This document shows positions 30,955 to 42,351 of a stretch of 64,000 nucleotides of DNA, in pieces. Position numbers and translations under genes: made by a program. This DNA is from Pomphorhynchus laevis (Eukaryota; Acanthocephala; Palaeacanthocephala; Echinorhynchida; Pomphorhynchidae), in the NCBI GenBank assembly GCA_012934845.2, contig WNNJ02001227.1, forward strand, positions 1-64,000, written 5' to 3'. The notes beneath the pieces are model-generated. The model saw only the letters and a program-made list of their open reading frames with translations. It was not told the origin of the DNA and searched no databases. Each line of letters starts with the position of its first letter. Positions within the stretch are counted from its first letter, which is position 1.

Positions 30955-33927
30955 ATGACGTCCCATTTCTCTCCCTTGTCTTCTTCGCTAGTCGATCTCG
31001 CTCCTAAGCATACTTTTCGTCTTAGTCTATTTAACACTCGCTCCATTCTTCACAAAGCTGATATGCTCCTTGATATCTTTGATCAATTATCTATCGATAT
31101 TCTCTGCATTACCGAATCCTGGCACTCTGACTCCGACGATCTTGCTATTCGTCTTCTATGTCGCTCTGGTTGTTCTCTAGTTAAATCAGCTCGTCAAATT
31201 ACATCTCATACATCTACTGCTTCTAACCATGGTGGTATTGTTGCCATTGCTCGTCACCCAATGTCTTTACGTAAAATCAACATTAACAACCGTTACACTT
31301 CGTTCGAATTACTCATATGCAGATTATCAACGCCTTTCCCTCTGGAACTTGTGATTGTATACCGTCCAGGTTCAGTTGCCCCATCACGTATCTTCTTTAA
31401 CGACCTTGCAGATCTAATGTCTCACTGTTCATTGTCTTATACTCCTTCTTTTGTTCTCGGTGACTTTAACATTCGTCTTGATCGCCCTGCTGACTCTGAC
31501 TCTATCACTTTAACTAATCTTTTTTCTGATTTTAACTATAAATTACTTTCAACAAGTTCAACTCATATTCTCGGCGGTGCTCTAGACATCATTGCTGTAC
31601 CTATCTGCTTCAATGACTATACCTCCTTGTCAATTACTGATCCTGGTTTGTCCGATCATTTCCTTGTCACTCTTACTCTTACTCGTTCCCATCCTTCTTC
31701 TCCGCCTTTACCATTATCTACGCCAAGTCGACACTGGAAGCTTCTCGATATCCCTATTCTCTGCACAGCCTTACTCAATTCTTCACTCTTTTCACTTCCT
31801 CTTAACAATCTCTCTCCCAATGATTTCTGCATTCTGTTTGATTCTGAAATTACGTCGATCCTCAATAACCTTCTGCCTAGTCGATTTCGACGTTCCCAGC
31901 GCTTGCGCCATGCTCCCTGGTTCGATTCTGACTGTAGTCTTTCTAAGCGTCGACTCCGTCACTCTTTTCGTATGTATAAACGCTTTCTTAAACGTTCACC
32001 CAACTCACTCACTCCAAATCTTCGTGATTCCTACTTTTCTCAACGCCGTTCACATCTCATTCTTATACGTACTAAACGTACTCTCTTTTGGCGAAACCAA
32101 CTCGAGTCATCTTCAAACACTAAATCTCATTAGAAAATCTTAAACTCAATTCTTTCACGATCATCTATCCCTTGTAATATAAATCCTGATGAATTCTCCT
32201 CTTATCTACAAACTAAGCTATCTAATTTACTTTTCCTACTACCCATAGTCCCCTTGTACCCACTCTTATCTTTAAATACTTCCCTCCCAGAAATATTCCA
32301 CCTTCTTCCCGTTTCGTCTGATGGAGTTTCTTCGGTTCTGCTGTCATTACCTAATAAAACCTCTCCTTCTGACCCAATTCCCACTCACTTGCTTAAAAAT
32401 ATCTGCTCCTCTATCTTACCCTTCCTAACCAAATTGTTCAACTCGTCAATCCGTAGTCGTACATTTCCTTCCATCTGGAAATGCGCCACTGTTCGTCCTC
32501 TCATCAAAAAGCAATATCTCGACTCCTCACTACCATCTTCGTACCGTCATATTTCACTTATCCCAACCCTCTCTAAACTCCTTGAGCGTCTCGTTCTTAC
32601 GCAAGTTAATACATATATCTTTTCCTCTAACTTATTTCCTCCATTCCAAGCCGCTTTTCGCTCTAATTACTCTACCGAAATTGCATGTCTTAAAGTTTAT
32701 AACGACTTACTCATATCGCGCGATCATAAATTATGTAGTGTCATAGTTTTTCTTGATCTATCGTCTGCTTTTGACATCGTCGATCACTCGATTCTTCTCC
32801 ATCGCCTTCGTCATGATTATGGCTTCTCTTTACCCACTGTATCATGGTTTTCTTCATATCTATCAAACCGTACATTTCGCGTCTATTCTAACTCTTCTCT
32901 CTCCCATCCTTCGTTCATTCCGTCTGGTGTTTCACAAGGCTCCGTATTAGGCCCTGTGCTTTTCTCTCTTCTTCTCGGTGATTTGTCTTCGATTTCTCAT
33001 AAATTTAACTTCCATGTTATGCAATATGCTGATGACATTCTCATCTATGCTCATGCACCTGTTTATCGTATTCACGATCTTAGTGTTTCTGCTTCCGACT
33101 GTCTTGTCTCAATTTTCAATCATCTTTCTTCCCTTCGCCTTTCTCTGAATCCTGATAAATCCAAAATTATGTGGATCCTACCTCGACGCCTCGGCTTCGA
33201 ACCTCCCTCCGTATCATTAAATTCTATAATTCTTCCTATCGTTGATAATCTCGTTTTCCTAGGCTTCCATTTTGACAACCGACTTTCACTTAAACCTTTC
33301 GTTAGAGATAAAGTACGCTCATCTACCTTGATACTTCGCAACCTCCGTCAAGTTCGTAGATTGATCGATTTCCCTTCTTGTATGACTCTCATATCTTCTT
33401 TCCTATGTTCTAGACTCGATTATTGTCTTAGTCTATTTTCCAACTCACCTAAATCCACTCTTCTTCCCCTACAACGCATCGTCAACGCAGCCGTCCGAAT
33501 TCTCTTCCGTCTTCGTCGTTTTGATCATACATCCTACCATCTTGCTTCTCTCGATTTGCCAACAATTTATTGTCGTGTTCAAATTCGTCTTCTTATCGTT
33601 GCTTTCCGCCTTGTAACTTTTCATACCCCTTCATTTCTCAACCTTCCTTTTCTTGATAATTCTCGTCCTGTTTATTGTTCCTTGCGTTCCTGTAATTCCC
33701 TTCTTTTACATGTCCCAAACTACTCTACCTCCTTTGGACTCCGCTCCTTCCTGGTGGCTGCTCCTCTATCGTGGAATCATCTGCCCATTCATATACGCCA
33801 ATCAACTTCCCTGCAGTGCTTCAAACGACAAATCCGATCCCATTTAACAATTTATCTGCATGACTTTCTCATTTTTGTTTGTGGACTTGCAAGCGTACAG
33901 CTTGTACGCATTTGCCACATTAAATAA
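30955..33927 (+). pseudogene. CR1-like LINE L ORF2: APE endonuclease and RT, one stop
   Basis: A 990-codon reading frame broken only by a TAG at 32131-32133. The endonuclease has SLFNTRSILHKADM, LCITESWHSD, GDFNIRLDR, THILGGALD and ITDPGLSDHFLV (catalytic Asp-His). The RT has SYRHISLIPTLSKLLERL, FRSNYSTEIACLKVYNDLL, motif A FLDLSSAFDIVDH, motif B GVSQGSVLGPVLF, motif C MQYADDILIYAHA and the C-terminal PLSWNHLPIHIR. The open pieces are 392 aa (30955-32133) and 557 aa from the first downstream methionine (32254-33927), in the same frame. The proteins are rich in Ser, Leu and Pro. Confidence 0.88.
33893..33909 (+). other. 3' stem-loop of CR1-like LINE L
   Basis: GCGTAC-AGCTT-GTACGC forms a 6-bp stem. 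The same place in other copies has GCGTAC/GTACGC (17630-17644) and GCGTGC/GCACGC (52297-52312), a paired A:T to G:C change. It lies just before the conserved ATTTGCCAC(A/G)TTAAA end and may be the RT recognition hairpin. Confidence 0.75.
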
Positions 33928-33940
33928 ATTTGTATTATTA

Positions 33941-35640
33941 TAGGGGATGAACTAAAGTCCTCCCGTGAAGGCTTCACTCAAGGCGACCCAATATCGATGA
34001 TTGCATTTGCGGCTGCATCGATACTATTGATTCGAGAATTGCAAAGGTTATTGCCCAATTCCTTTCAACGATGGTATGCAGATGACGTGTCATTTATCGG
34101 GAGTCTTGACGATGCGTTTCATTTCTTTGAAATAATTAAGAGAGTAGGCCCCAAATACGGATTTCATGTTAATCCGAATAAATGTAAATTATTACCGAAA
34201 AATGGGATTGATTCTAGAGATCTGGAAAAATTTAGTAATGTTAACATTCAGTTTTGTGAGGATGGAATTGAACTTTTAAGCTCGTTTATTGGGTCTGTCG
34301 ATTATGTGCGAGAGCGAGTTATTTCACGAGTTAGTAAGTGGAGTGTGATGTTGGAAAGATTGGCGGAAATCGAGTTATTTGATCCACAGTGTGCCCTTTC
34401 GGCCTATACATTCGCATTCCAGCATAGTTGGACACATCTCGTGAGGACTTGTAAATGTGAGGATGGTTGGTTTCAACCTTTGGAGTACATATTTGTAAAT
34501 AAGTTCTTACCGGCGCTTACGGGATTAGAGTATATACCGCCGGAACTACGCGAAACCATTTCTCTTCCGTATGGGGAAGGGGGTCTTGGCTTAGATATAA
34601 TTGGAAAATATATTGGGATTCAATACGAACGATCCTGTAGGGTTAGCGCAGCGTTGGGTTGTTATGCTGATATCAACAAGGTTAAGGAGGCCCAATCAAT
34701 GATGTTAAGGGAAATCCGTAGCGAAGTGAGAAAGTACGGGGAAAACAAACGGGCCACATTAGAGTTGAAAATGGAATCGGTTCAAAAGTGTGCACAGAGA
34801 TATGCCTCAGAGAAGGGGGCGTCTTCCTGGTTAACAATGCATCCGCTTGATTCCAAGGGATACCATCTCAGCCCGGTCGAATTTCGGGATGCATTAGCTA
34901 TGCGTTTTGGATGGACACCAGGGAATGTTGCTTCACATTGTGTCTGTGGAGAATCCATTAATGTTTTACATTCACTCTCATGCAGACATGGGGGTCTAAC
35001 AATTGTTCGACATAACATCATCAGAGATGTATTAGCCGCCACGATACAAAGCGTATGTGATAATGTCTGCATTGAACCCGTTCTGGCCCCTGTCATGGAT
35101 GGGAGTGTCTTATCAGCAACCACGTGCAGGGATATGAATGCTCGTTTGGATATAGCATGCACAGGAATCTTTGGCAATAGATGGGAGCGGTCCTTAATGG
35201 ACGTTTCAATATTTAATGTATTTGCTCCATCGTATGCTCAGAGAGTCCCTTCAAATGTTTACGCTTTTCATGAGAATCGGAAGAGAGCGAAGTATGTGGA
35301 TAGAGTATCCATTATTGAAAGAGGTACATTCATCACCCTTATCTTCTCAGTTTTTGGTGGCGCAGGGAAGTCAGCCAGCGGACTGCTGAAAAAAGTTGCT
35401 GCATTGATGTCTAACTCTAATTTGCAATCGTACGCGGATAACATTACAAGCATACGTAGGACGATTGCCGTTGCCCTGATCAAAACAAATTCTGCGTGCT
35501 TTAGAAAGAATACGAATGAAGCAGGGACATCGAACAATACAATAAAATAATTATGTGTAAAGGCCCATTTGAGGGAACCTAAAATTGTAAATATTTTAAG
35601 AATAAATATTATATTAAAACAAAAAACAAAAAAATTATAC
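33941..35640 (+). mobile_element. RLE-LINE copy 4, 3' part
   Basis: Continuation of the element from 27516 beyond LINE L. It holds the frame from motif B to the end of the nuclease (33997-35550) and a 3'UTR with AGGCCCATTTGAGGGAACC (35561-35579). An A run and a TTATA end follow, where the tail of an APE-type LINE is attached. Confidence 0.85.
33997..35550 (+). pseudogene. RLE-LINE copy 4 ORF, RT C-terminal half and nuclease
   Basis: A 517-aa open frame. The family reading actually begins about 13 codons earlier, with SSREGFTQGDPISM. It contains RWYADDVSFIG, a YGFHVNPNKCKLL block, GASSWLT, the zinc knuckle CVCGESINVLHSLSC, IVRHNIIRD, ARLDIACTGIFG, LMDVSIFN, HENRKRAKYVDR and FGGAGKSA. It has no internal stops, so the element was in good shape when LINE L inserted. 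Confidence 0.85.
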
Positions 35641-35985
35641 GGATATCACTCCATGTTCTGTAAAAAAGAAAGAATCATACATGAACGATCATCAACTTGT
35701 GTATGCTGTTTTTGTAACACAGCATGCTCATCACTCTTACATGTATTTTCCTGTGCTCATTTGTCTTGTTTATCTTTAAAAACAATAGATACGCTGAAGT
35801 GGGGGTAGGCTTATTTCGGCTGACGATGCGCACCTGTGTCACGTACAATCAATTCGAGCCAATCAATGAAATTTTAAGCAGCTCAAGAAATAAGAAGAAA
35901 GACAACTGTTCTGACTTTATATTTGTTATCTTATAATCCTTTTTTTATATGCCCAAGCCGAAAGGCGGAGTGGCTTTAATAAATC
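35641..35985 (+). mobile_element. APE-type LINE N, 3' end only
   Basis: About 345 bases nearly identical to 44565-44915, the end of the LINE at 42352-44925: the CVCCFCNTACSSLLHVFSC codons, a long 3'UTR, and the terminal ATGCCCAAGCCGAAAGGCGG block and ATCACTACATTATTATTA. It is 5'-truncated and sits between an RLE-LINE tail and an ATT repeat. Confidence 0.88.
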
Positions 35986-36110
35986 ACTACATTATTATTA
36001 ATAATAATATATTAAACATTATTATTAATAATATATTACAACATATTACCATATGTTGTAATTAATAATATATTTAAAAAATATTATTATTAATAATAAT
36101 ATTATTAATA
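35986..36110. repeat. (ATT/TTA)n microsatellite
   Basis: About 125 bases of ATTATTATTAATAATAAT-type sequence between the LINE N tail and RLE-LINE copy 5. It is the kind of sequence these elements appear to insert into. Confidence 0.9.
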
Positions 36111-36112
36111 AT

Positions 36113-37432
36113 ATGGCTGATGACATGAACGGACAAAAACGTGTAGTAGATATACTAATGGACAAACATCCAGAAAGTGGCCCATTCAGTGATGATGCCA
36201 TCATAAATACACAGTTCCAATCTGAAACGTTTCATGATATCATGTTCGATCAGATAGATGCAAGTGCAATTGTTCATTCATGCCGACAAACTTCGGGTTC
36301 AGCAGGACCCTCTGGTGGAGATGCATCACTGTGGAAACAAATGCTAGTTACATTCAATCGGGAATCATATGAATTGGCCGATAGCATGGCAAAATTGGCA
36401 AGACGCATTGCTACAACCGAGATTGATGAGAAATATTTGGATGCATTCGTTATATGTCGACTCGTGGCGCTTGACAAGAGCCCTGGAGTTCGTCCAATAG
36501 GTATTGGAGAAGTATACAGAAGGATTATATCGAAAGCAGTCCTGCAGATAATACAAACACATGTACAGGATGTAGCCGGTAACTTTCAGCTTTGCGCAGG
36601 TCAAAAGTGCGGAATGGAATACGTCGTAAAAAGTCAACGGTCGTTGTTGAAAGAAAAATCGAAAGCTTGTCTCTTACTCATAGATGCCAAAAATGCATTC
36701 AACTGTATAAACCGAAAAGTAGCTATAGAAAACATTTCCAGGATATGTCCTCCTCTCAAAACAATATTAAAAAATACTTACAACAACAATCCAATATTGA
36801 TTATAGATAATGAAATAATAGAGTCGAAAGAAGGATTCACACAAGGTGATCCGATTGCTATGATCGCTTTTGCGGCAGCCACGATACCGCTGATAACAAA
36901 ATTGAATTCGTTATGTCCAACAATAACGCAAAAATGGTATGCGGATGATGTATCGTGTGTTGGCACCGAAAGAGAATTGCTAATGTTTTTCAATCACATA
37001 AAGAAACTCGGTCCAGCATATGGCTTTTTCGTAAATGAATCAAAATGCAAATTACTAATAAATCCAAAAAATAATACAAATGGAAAAAGATTTCGAGATC
37101 TTGGGGTAAACATAACAAAACATGGGTTAGAATTGCTTGGCTGTCCAATTGGTTTTCTAAACTTTGAAGCGAATTATGTTCAGCAAAAGATTGACGAATG
37201 GATCTCCTTATTAGTTCGGCTTAAATCAGTAGCACAGAGTGAGAGGCATCTAGCATATTCTGCATTCATATTCGGACTACAACATAAATGGAGCTATATT
37301 CTAAGAACATGCGAATGTCAAACGGAATGGTTCGAAAAGCTGGTTACGATTATTCAGCACGAACTACTGCCTCAAACTCTAGGCAAGGAGGATATTGATC
37401 ACACATTGTTTATGTATTGTGCCTTAAAGTAG
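36113..37432 (+). pseudogene. RLE-LINE copy 5 ORF, RT part
   Basis: A 439-aa frame beginning MADDMNGQKRVVDILMDKHP. It shows GSAGPSGGDASLW, LDKSPGVRPIGIGEVYRRII, LCAGQKCGMEYVV, motif A LLIDAKNAFNCINR, motif B EGFTQGDPIAMI and motif C KWYADDVSCVG. It ends in the thumb with a frame change at about 37420. The start methionine is accidental, since the N-terminus is truncated. Confidence 0.85.
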
Positions 37433-38256
37433 CTAACGGAGGCCTAGGAATAATAAATCCTCAAAAAATAGCTAAAATGGAATGGTCAAGATCAGCCAAA
37501 ATGTGCAACCTTCTGGACATGAATATAAGAGGATCAACTCTTTACGAAAAGCAAAGAGAAATGGCTCGGATGATAACAACAGAAAAATCTGATTTAGAAC
37601 AGGGTGAATTAACCAACATAATGTCTGAATTAGATCAAAAATCGAAAACCGCTGTAGAACACGCCTCTATTAAAGGGTCTTCCTCTTGGCTCTCTGCTCG
37701 AGTAAGCGATGACAGACGATTTTATTTAAATAATTTTGAAATACAAGCGGGAATGGCATGTAGATATGGATGGGACTTGCGCTGTACATCAACATCATGT
37801 GTATGCAGAGAAGTTAAATCGACAGCTCACTTACTGTCGTGCAAATGGAAAGGACGGACCATAGTACGACATAATATAATCAGAGATATCTTGATTGACG
37901 AAGCCAGTAAAGTATTACGGAATGTAGAATCAGAACCGATGCTCTCAACTGTTCCAGATACATTCGAGTTTTCAAACCAAACGACAACACGAGATCCCCG
38001 ATCAAGAGCCGATTTATCTTGCACTGGACTAACGCACTCACAGACTGAGCGGACATTTTTGGATGTCACAATATTTAACCCATTTGCCCAGTCGTACGTA
38101 AGTCGAAGTCCTACACAATCATTTGAATACAATGAAAACAGAAAAAATAATAAATGCATTGAGCGAATTATTGAAATCGAAAAAGGAACCTTTATTCCGT
38201 TCGTAATTTCCACCTCAGGCGGACTAGCAAAGGAGGCAAGTGCTTTCATCAAGTGA
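37417..38256 (+). pseudogene. RLE-LINE copy 5 ORF, zinc knuckle and nuclease
   Basis: A 279-aa frame that continues the thumb after the shift. It has GSSSWLS, the knuckle CVCREVKSTAHLLSC, IVRHNIIRD, SRADLSCTGL, RTFLDVTIFN, NENRKNNKCIERI and TSGGLAKEA. In this copy the usual KY of the K-x-x-KY motif is KC, a change in a conserved nuclease segment. It ends at TGA 38254-38256, slightly before the family terminus. Confidence 0.82.
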
Positions 38257-38684
38257 CTAGCAACTCTCGCATCAGTGAGCGATCTATCCTCCTATGGCAA
38301 AAATGTATGTTCGCTGCGACAACGTATAGGTGTAGCGCTAACAAAAGCAAACGCCTGGTGTCTGAAATGAGACCTAAAAAATTATTATTAAACTATCTTT
38401 TTTTGGGCCCACTTGCGGGTAACCTCGACTGTATGTTTTACTAAAATAAATTTTTCCATTAAAAAATTATTATTATAGAGCTTAAAAAACAGTTTGAGAT
38501 AAAATAACATACAATTTAAATTGTTGATTAAAGTTACTTACAATCTAAAATAGATACACAAATTACACAAATTACAATCTAAAGTAAATACACCGATAAT
38601 ATACACTAACGATTATCCAGGAGTGCGCAGCCTCTACGCATAAAAACTTTGTGAATTCGGATTGACCACAAGTATTCATCCAAC

Positions 38685-39827
38685 ATGGTGAGAGGTAAAC
38701 CCTCTAGTGAGAGTATGTGTTGCCAATGTAATGGCCCCTCTGCTGTCTGTAAGGGATGCCGCTGCGCCAAGGCAAATAAATCGTGCGTAAACTGTCGCGC
38801 AGTTGGTTGCAAAAATAAACATACAAGACCTGTCCAAATAAACCACAATCTCAATGCAAACACCATTCCGACAAGAAGCGCATTGTTGACCGATTATCAC
38901 ATCCCTGCCATTCCCATCGCGGACACGTCCGGTAGCAATCACTCATGCAATAAAAAATCAATAAATGAACTATATAACATAGTCATTCACTGGAGACCTA
39001 ACCTGATCATTTTACCTCGATGTTCCGCTAGCAATGAGTTCATCAACATTTTAAGCAATTTTTACGATAGGGCAGCCGACGACGTCAAGCGTACTGAAGT
39101 CGAGCTACGAACTGCAACAATTTTTTCTCAGTGTGTACTGCAAAGAATTCCCTCCAGAAAAATCACTCTAATCCGTAAAACATTAGAACGCAGACTAGTA
39201 TCCTGGAAGGCTAAAGATTTTGATGTAATTTTCGAAGAAGCACAGTTTATTCAAGACAACCTAAAGTTGCGACGTCCAACGAAGCGACTAAGCTGGATAT
39301 CACAATACCAAAATCTAATGACAAAAGGCCGCATTAGAGCTGGAACATCGATTCTGGAAGATAGCCTCGAGTCTGGTGTTCTACTCCCTGACCATATTAT
39401 AAATGGTGTTTCTGTGCTATCTTTGCTCGAGGACCTGCATCCCGATGCAATTTCAGCTCCTCCTGATGTGCTGTTATCGTCCCCATTTCCGGGTTCCAAA
39501 ACCCATCACCCCTGCCGCTTCTACGCCTTAGATGAGACATCTATTATTAGATCAAACAGACAAATCAAAGGTGCAGCAGGTCCGTCTGGGCTTGATGCGG
39601 CGTCTTGGTCACAAATGCTTGCAGATTTCGGCTCTGCTTCAAGCTCACTAGCCAAGGCCATAGCCAGGTTTGCTATTTTCGTTGCCACTGTGGAAATCCC
39701 GCCTGGCGCCCTCGATCCTTTTACTGCATGTCGTCTAGTCGCACTCGAAAAAAGTCAGGAGGAGTTCGGCCAATTGGAATCTGCAATACCGTCAGACGTA
39801 TCATTAGTAGAGCGATCCTGGCTATAA
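38685..39827 (+). pseudogene. RLE-LINE copy 6 ORF, N-terminal part
   Basis: A 380-aa frame starting MVRGKPSSESMCCQCNG. The Cys motif reads C-C-x-C-N-G..VCKGCRCAK....CVNCRAVGCKN (residues 11-43). Then come IVIHWRPNLIILPRCSASNEFI, the helical region and GAAGPSGLDAASWSQML. At about 39750 the frame changes, and RT motifs continue from 39605-40213 in the next frame (GGVRPIGICNTVRRII, then IMTIDATNAFNRINR and EGFTQGDPFAMA). Confidence 0.82.
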
Positions 39828-40249
39828 TTCGCAACGATGTACAAGACGTGGCAGGAGTTACACAGCTAGGGGCCTCGCAAAGAGGTGGCATCGAATTGGC
39901 CATTGAGAAGCTAAAAACGAAATTGAACCTATCTTCCGATATGTGGATTATGACAATAGACGCTACGAATGCCTTCAATCGGATAAACCGTGCCGTGGCA
40001 CTTCACAACATAACATATGTATGTCCGGCTCTCTCCTGTTCACTGCGCAATATTTATGCTCGTCCTTCTGAGCTTACAATTGGCGAAAGCAGCATTTTCT
40101 CAGTCGAAGGGTTCACCCAAGGTGACCCATTTGCGATGGCTGGATTTGCAATGACATCTCTTCCTCTTCTCGAAACGATAAAACGCCAAGTACCATCCGT
40201 TTATCATATATAGTATGCCGATGACGCCAACTTTGTCGGACCACTGGAT

Positions 40250-41320
40250 GTGTTGAGGCAAGTTTGGGATGCCCTTAAAACAGAGGGACCAAAATTCGGC
40301 TATTTTACTAACCCACACAAATCTAATATTCTGTCTTACTCTCCGATACATAATGATCTTCTCCCTGATTCTAGTATCAATTCAACAACAGCTGGCATAG
40401 ATGTTCTGGGAACCCCAATTGGTTTTGACGATTACGAACAATCTTCTACCGCAATCATGTTTGCAAAATGGAAAGCTCTTGTCGAGCGTCTGAGTATGGT
40501 GGCCAGAATCGACCCACACGTAGCCTACGCTGGCATGGTTCACTCGATCCAGTCGAAATGGATTCACATAATGCGCACATGCCGCTCAGTCGACAAAGTG
40601 TGGTCCGACCTCGAAGAATTTATCAAATCGCAATTGCTGCCTCTTCTGGCAACTTTCAAGCCGAACAAGGAGATGACGGATATTTTGTGCTCACCTCTTG
40701 AATTTGGAGGTATCGGGATAAACTCGCCAACTTTCGTTGCCACACTTGAACAAGCATCAGCGACAATGTTGGTTTCCTCATATGTCGATGAGGTGACTAG
40801 CGACAACCTACGAGAAAAACAAAATGCAATCCTCCGCGAAATCACTCAATTCCGGTTCAATTCACACCAAGAACGCGCCTCAAAGATTATTAGCAAACTA
40901 GCCCCGGTCACCCAGAATTCCATTAAACATGCAGCACACCACGGTGCGTCTTCTTGGCTAAGCGCCTTACCACTGCGACAAGAACAATTCTATTTGTCAG
41001 CAAACGAATTTCACGACGCACTTAATGCACGGTATGGCAGTATCGAGCCTGAGATCGAAACGTGTAATTGTTGCTGTGGCTCGAAGATCAATCTTCCCCA
41101 TGCACTATCATGCAAACATGGTGGTCTTCCGATTATTCGCCATAACGCGGTCCGGGACACTATAGCATCAGCGCTAAGCCAAGTTGCTCACAACGTTGGG
41201 ATTGAACCGGAGTTATCGAACGTTCCCGAGAGCACCCGTTTTGAAAATCCAGCGACTACTACCAAACAATGTGCCCGTCTGGATATTGTCTGCTCCGGTT
41301 TACACGGATATCGATTCTAG
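40250..41320 (+). pseudogene. RLE-LINE copy 6 ORF, thumb and zinc knuckle
   Basis: A 356-aa frame following YADD (which lies at about 40215): FGYFTNPHKSNIL, VLGTPIGFDDYE, a WIHIMRTCR block, GASSWLSALP, a C-terminal knuckle (CCCGSKINLPHALSC), IIRHNAVRD and ARLDIVCSGLHG. It stops at 41318 before the second nuclease aspartate. The rest of the nuclease is in other frames (FFDVNVF-type text after 41318, then KEASMLVKTI near 41500). Confidence 0.8.
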
Positions 41321-41825
41321 CGGGCGTTCTTCGACGTCAATGTATTTTCTTATCATGCTCAATCGAACACAATACGCAGTCCTGACAACGCTTTCGATTA
41401 TAACGAAAAAAGAAAAAATCCAAGTACCTCGAAAGAATCCGAAGGATAGAAAACAGCTCCTTTATCCCGCTCGTATTTTCAACATCAGAGGGTTTCGGCA
41501 AAGAAGCTAGTATGCTAGTAAAGACTATTGCGACCGCTTTAGCTCAACAAGGACACATACGCTACAGTGATATAGCTATTAGACTAAAAAGAAAAATAAG
41601 CTTCGAAATTGCTCGGTTAATATCGGCCTGTCTCCGGAGTCCACGGTCAACACAAGGTACTCCCATGCGTAGTACATTCAAACACCCAGCCGACTCGTCT
41701 TCGTAGCTGTATCCAGTATCCAATTTAGCAGTTTATTGCTCGACATTTTTGGACCAATTTGCGGGTAACCTTGATTGTATGCTTTACTAAAACATATTTT
41801 TCCGTTTAAAAAAATTATTATTATT

Positions 41826-42351
41826 AGCCCAATCGTATCGTTCGAATAATCAGGATAACCACTTCAATTACCACACACAAAGGAAAATGGCCAAGTATAG
41901 CGAACGTGTTGCCAAGTTTGAAGACGCAAATTTTTACCCGTTCGTAATAGCGTGTAACGGTGCTATGGGTAATGAGGCTCAGCTAGTTCTGAAGCGGATG
42001 GCGAAATTGAAAGCTAAAAAATCTAAACGACCCTACAATCGTTGTATTGAAGACCTTAGAGTTGACATTGGTTTTCTAATGGCTAGGTCGGCTTCAGTCG
42101 CATTGCGAAATGCGAGGTCGAGAACTGGAAGGTTTGCAGAAATTGCAATGGAAAATTTTATTGGTGATACGATAGATGATCTTAAAATTCAAGATACACT
42201 GTCGTGCCAGGATGTTCAAATTTGATATATTATTTTTTATTTCAATTGTGACCCGTTAGGGATTGTTCTACTGTTGCCCATTAGGGGACTTTGAAAGTCT
42301 TGTGTTTATTTGATTTACAATAAAAAAATTTTATTTCAAAAAAAAATTATT
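41826..42351 (+). mobile_element. RLE-LINE copy 7, 3' end only
   Basis: It starts within the nuclease (an AQSYRSNNQ..NYHTQRKMAKYSERV reading) and keeps a 112-aa frame (41887-42225) for the last nuclease helices: FEDANFYPFVIACNGAMGNEA and RSASVALRNARS. The 3'UTR is related but weakly (ACCCGTTAGGG, GCCCATTAGGGGACT) and ends AAAAAAAAATTATTATA. It is inserted between the tail of copy 6 and LINE N. Confidence 0.82.

Larger units (their letters stand above)
28757..30958 (+). pseudogene. CR1-like LINE L ORF1, interrupted by an RTE LINE
   Basis: ORF1 starts MPKKARSQ and has a PHD-like finger (CDSKDCDVWTLVRV...HFTCGFC). The RTE insertion follows codon 70 or so. Downstream (29877 on) comes Ser/Thr-rich low-complexity text, then DRCIIISNLKLSE, RLDDDVSAFRSIL, KIVFRHSSHASSVL and a C-terminal VVHTRPKIR. 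A stop at 30318-30320 and a frame change near 30850 are also present. The final TGA overlaps the ORF2 ATG as ATGA at 30955-30958, which suggests coupled translation of the two ORFs. Confidence 0.75.
28641..33940 (+). mobile_element. CR1-like LINE L, near full length, two ORFs
   Basis: A 5.3-kb element inserted into RLE-LINE copy 4. It has two 20-bp 5' repeats (28668-28707), ORF1 from 28757, ORF2 at 30955-33927 and a 3' tail with the hairpin GCGTACAGCTTGTACGC (33893-33909) ending near TTGTATTATTA. ORF1 is split by an RTE LINE (28967-29860). ORF2 has a single in-frame stop. The sense strand is strongly pyrimidine-rich. The closest relative in the window is the minus-strand copy at 56286-57680. 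I could not define its TSD. Confidence 0.88.
36111..38475 (+). mobile_element. RLE-LINE copy 5, 5'-truncated
   Basis: It starts inside the pre-RT region and keeps two long frames (36113-37432 and 37417-38256). A final segment in another frame to about 38370 covers the last C-terminal helix. The 3'UTR holds GGGCCCACTTGCGGGTAACC (38405-38424) and ends AAAAAATTATTATTATA, beside which copy 6 begins. Confidence 0.88.
38476..41825 (+). mobile_element. RLE-LINE copy 6, full length with several breaks
   Basis: The leader (38476-38684) contains the 16-bp motif ATCTAAAGTAAATACA (38577-38592). Frames at 38685-39827, 39605-40213, 40250-41320, 41184-41510 and 41512-41706 cover the whole protein. The 3'UTR has GGACCAATTTGCGGGTAACC (41751-41770) and ends AAAAAAATTATTATTATTA. 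One stop (TAG at 40212-40214) falls just before YADD, and there are at least three frame changes. Confidence 0.88.

Noticed and set aside
37827-38252. 141-codon antisense frame
   Set aside because: A shadow of the RLE-LINE copy 5 nuclease region.
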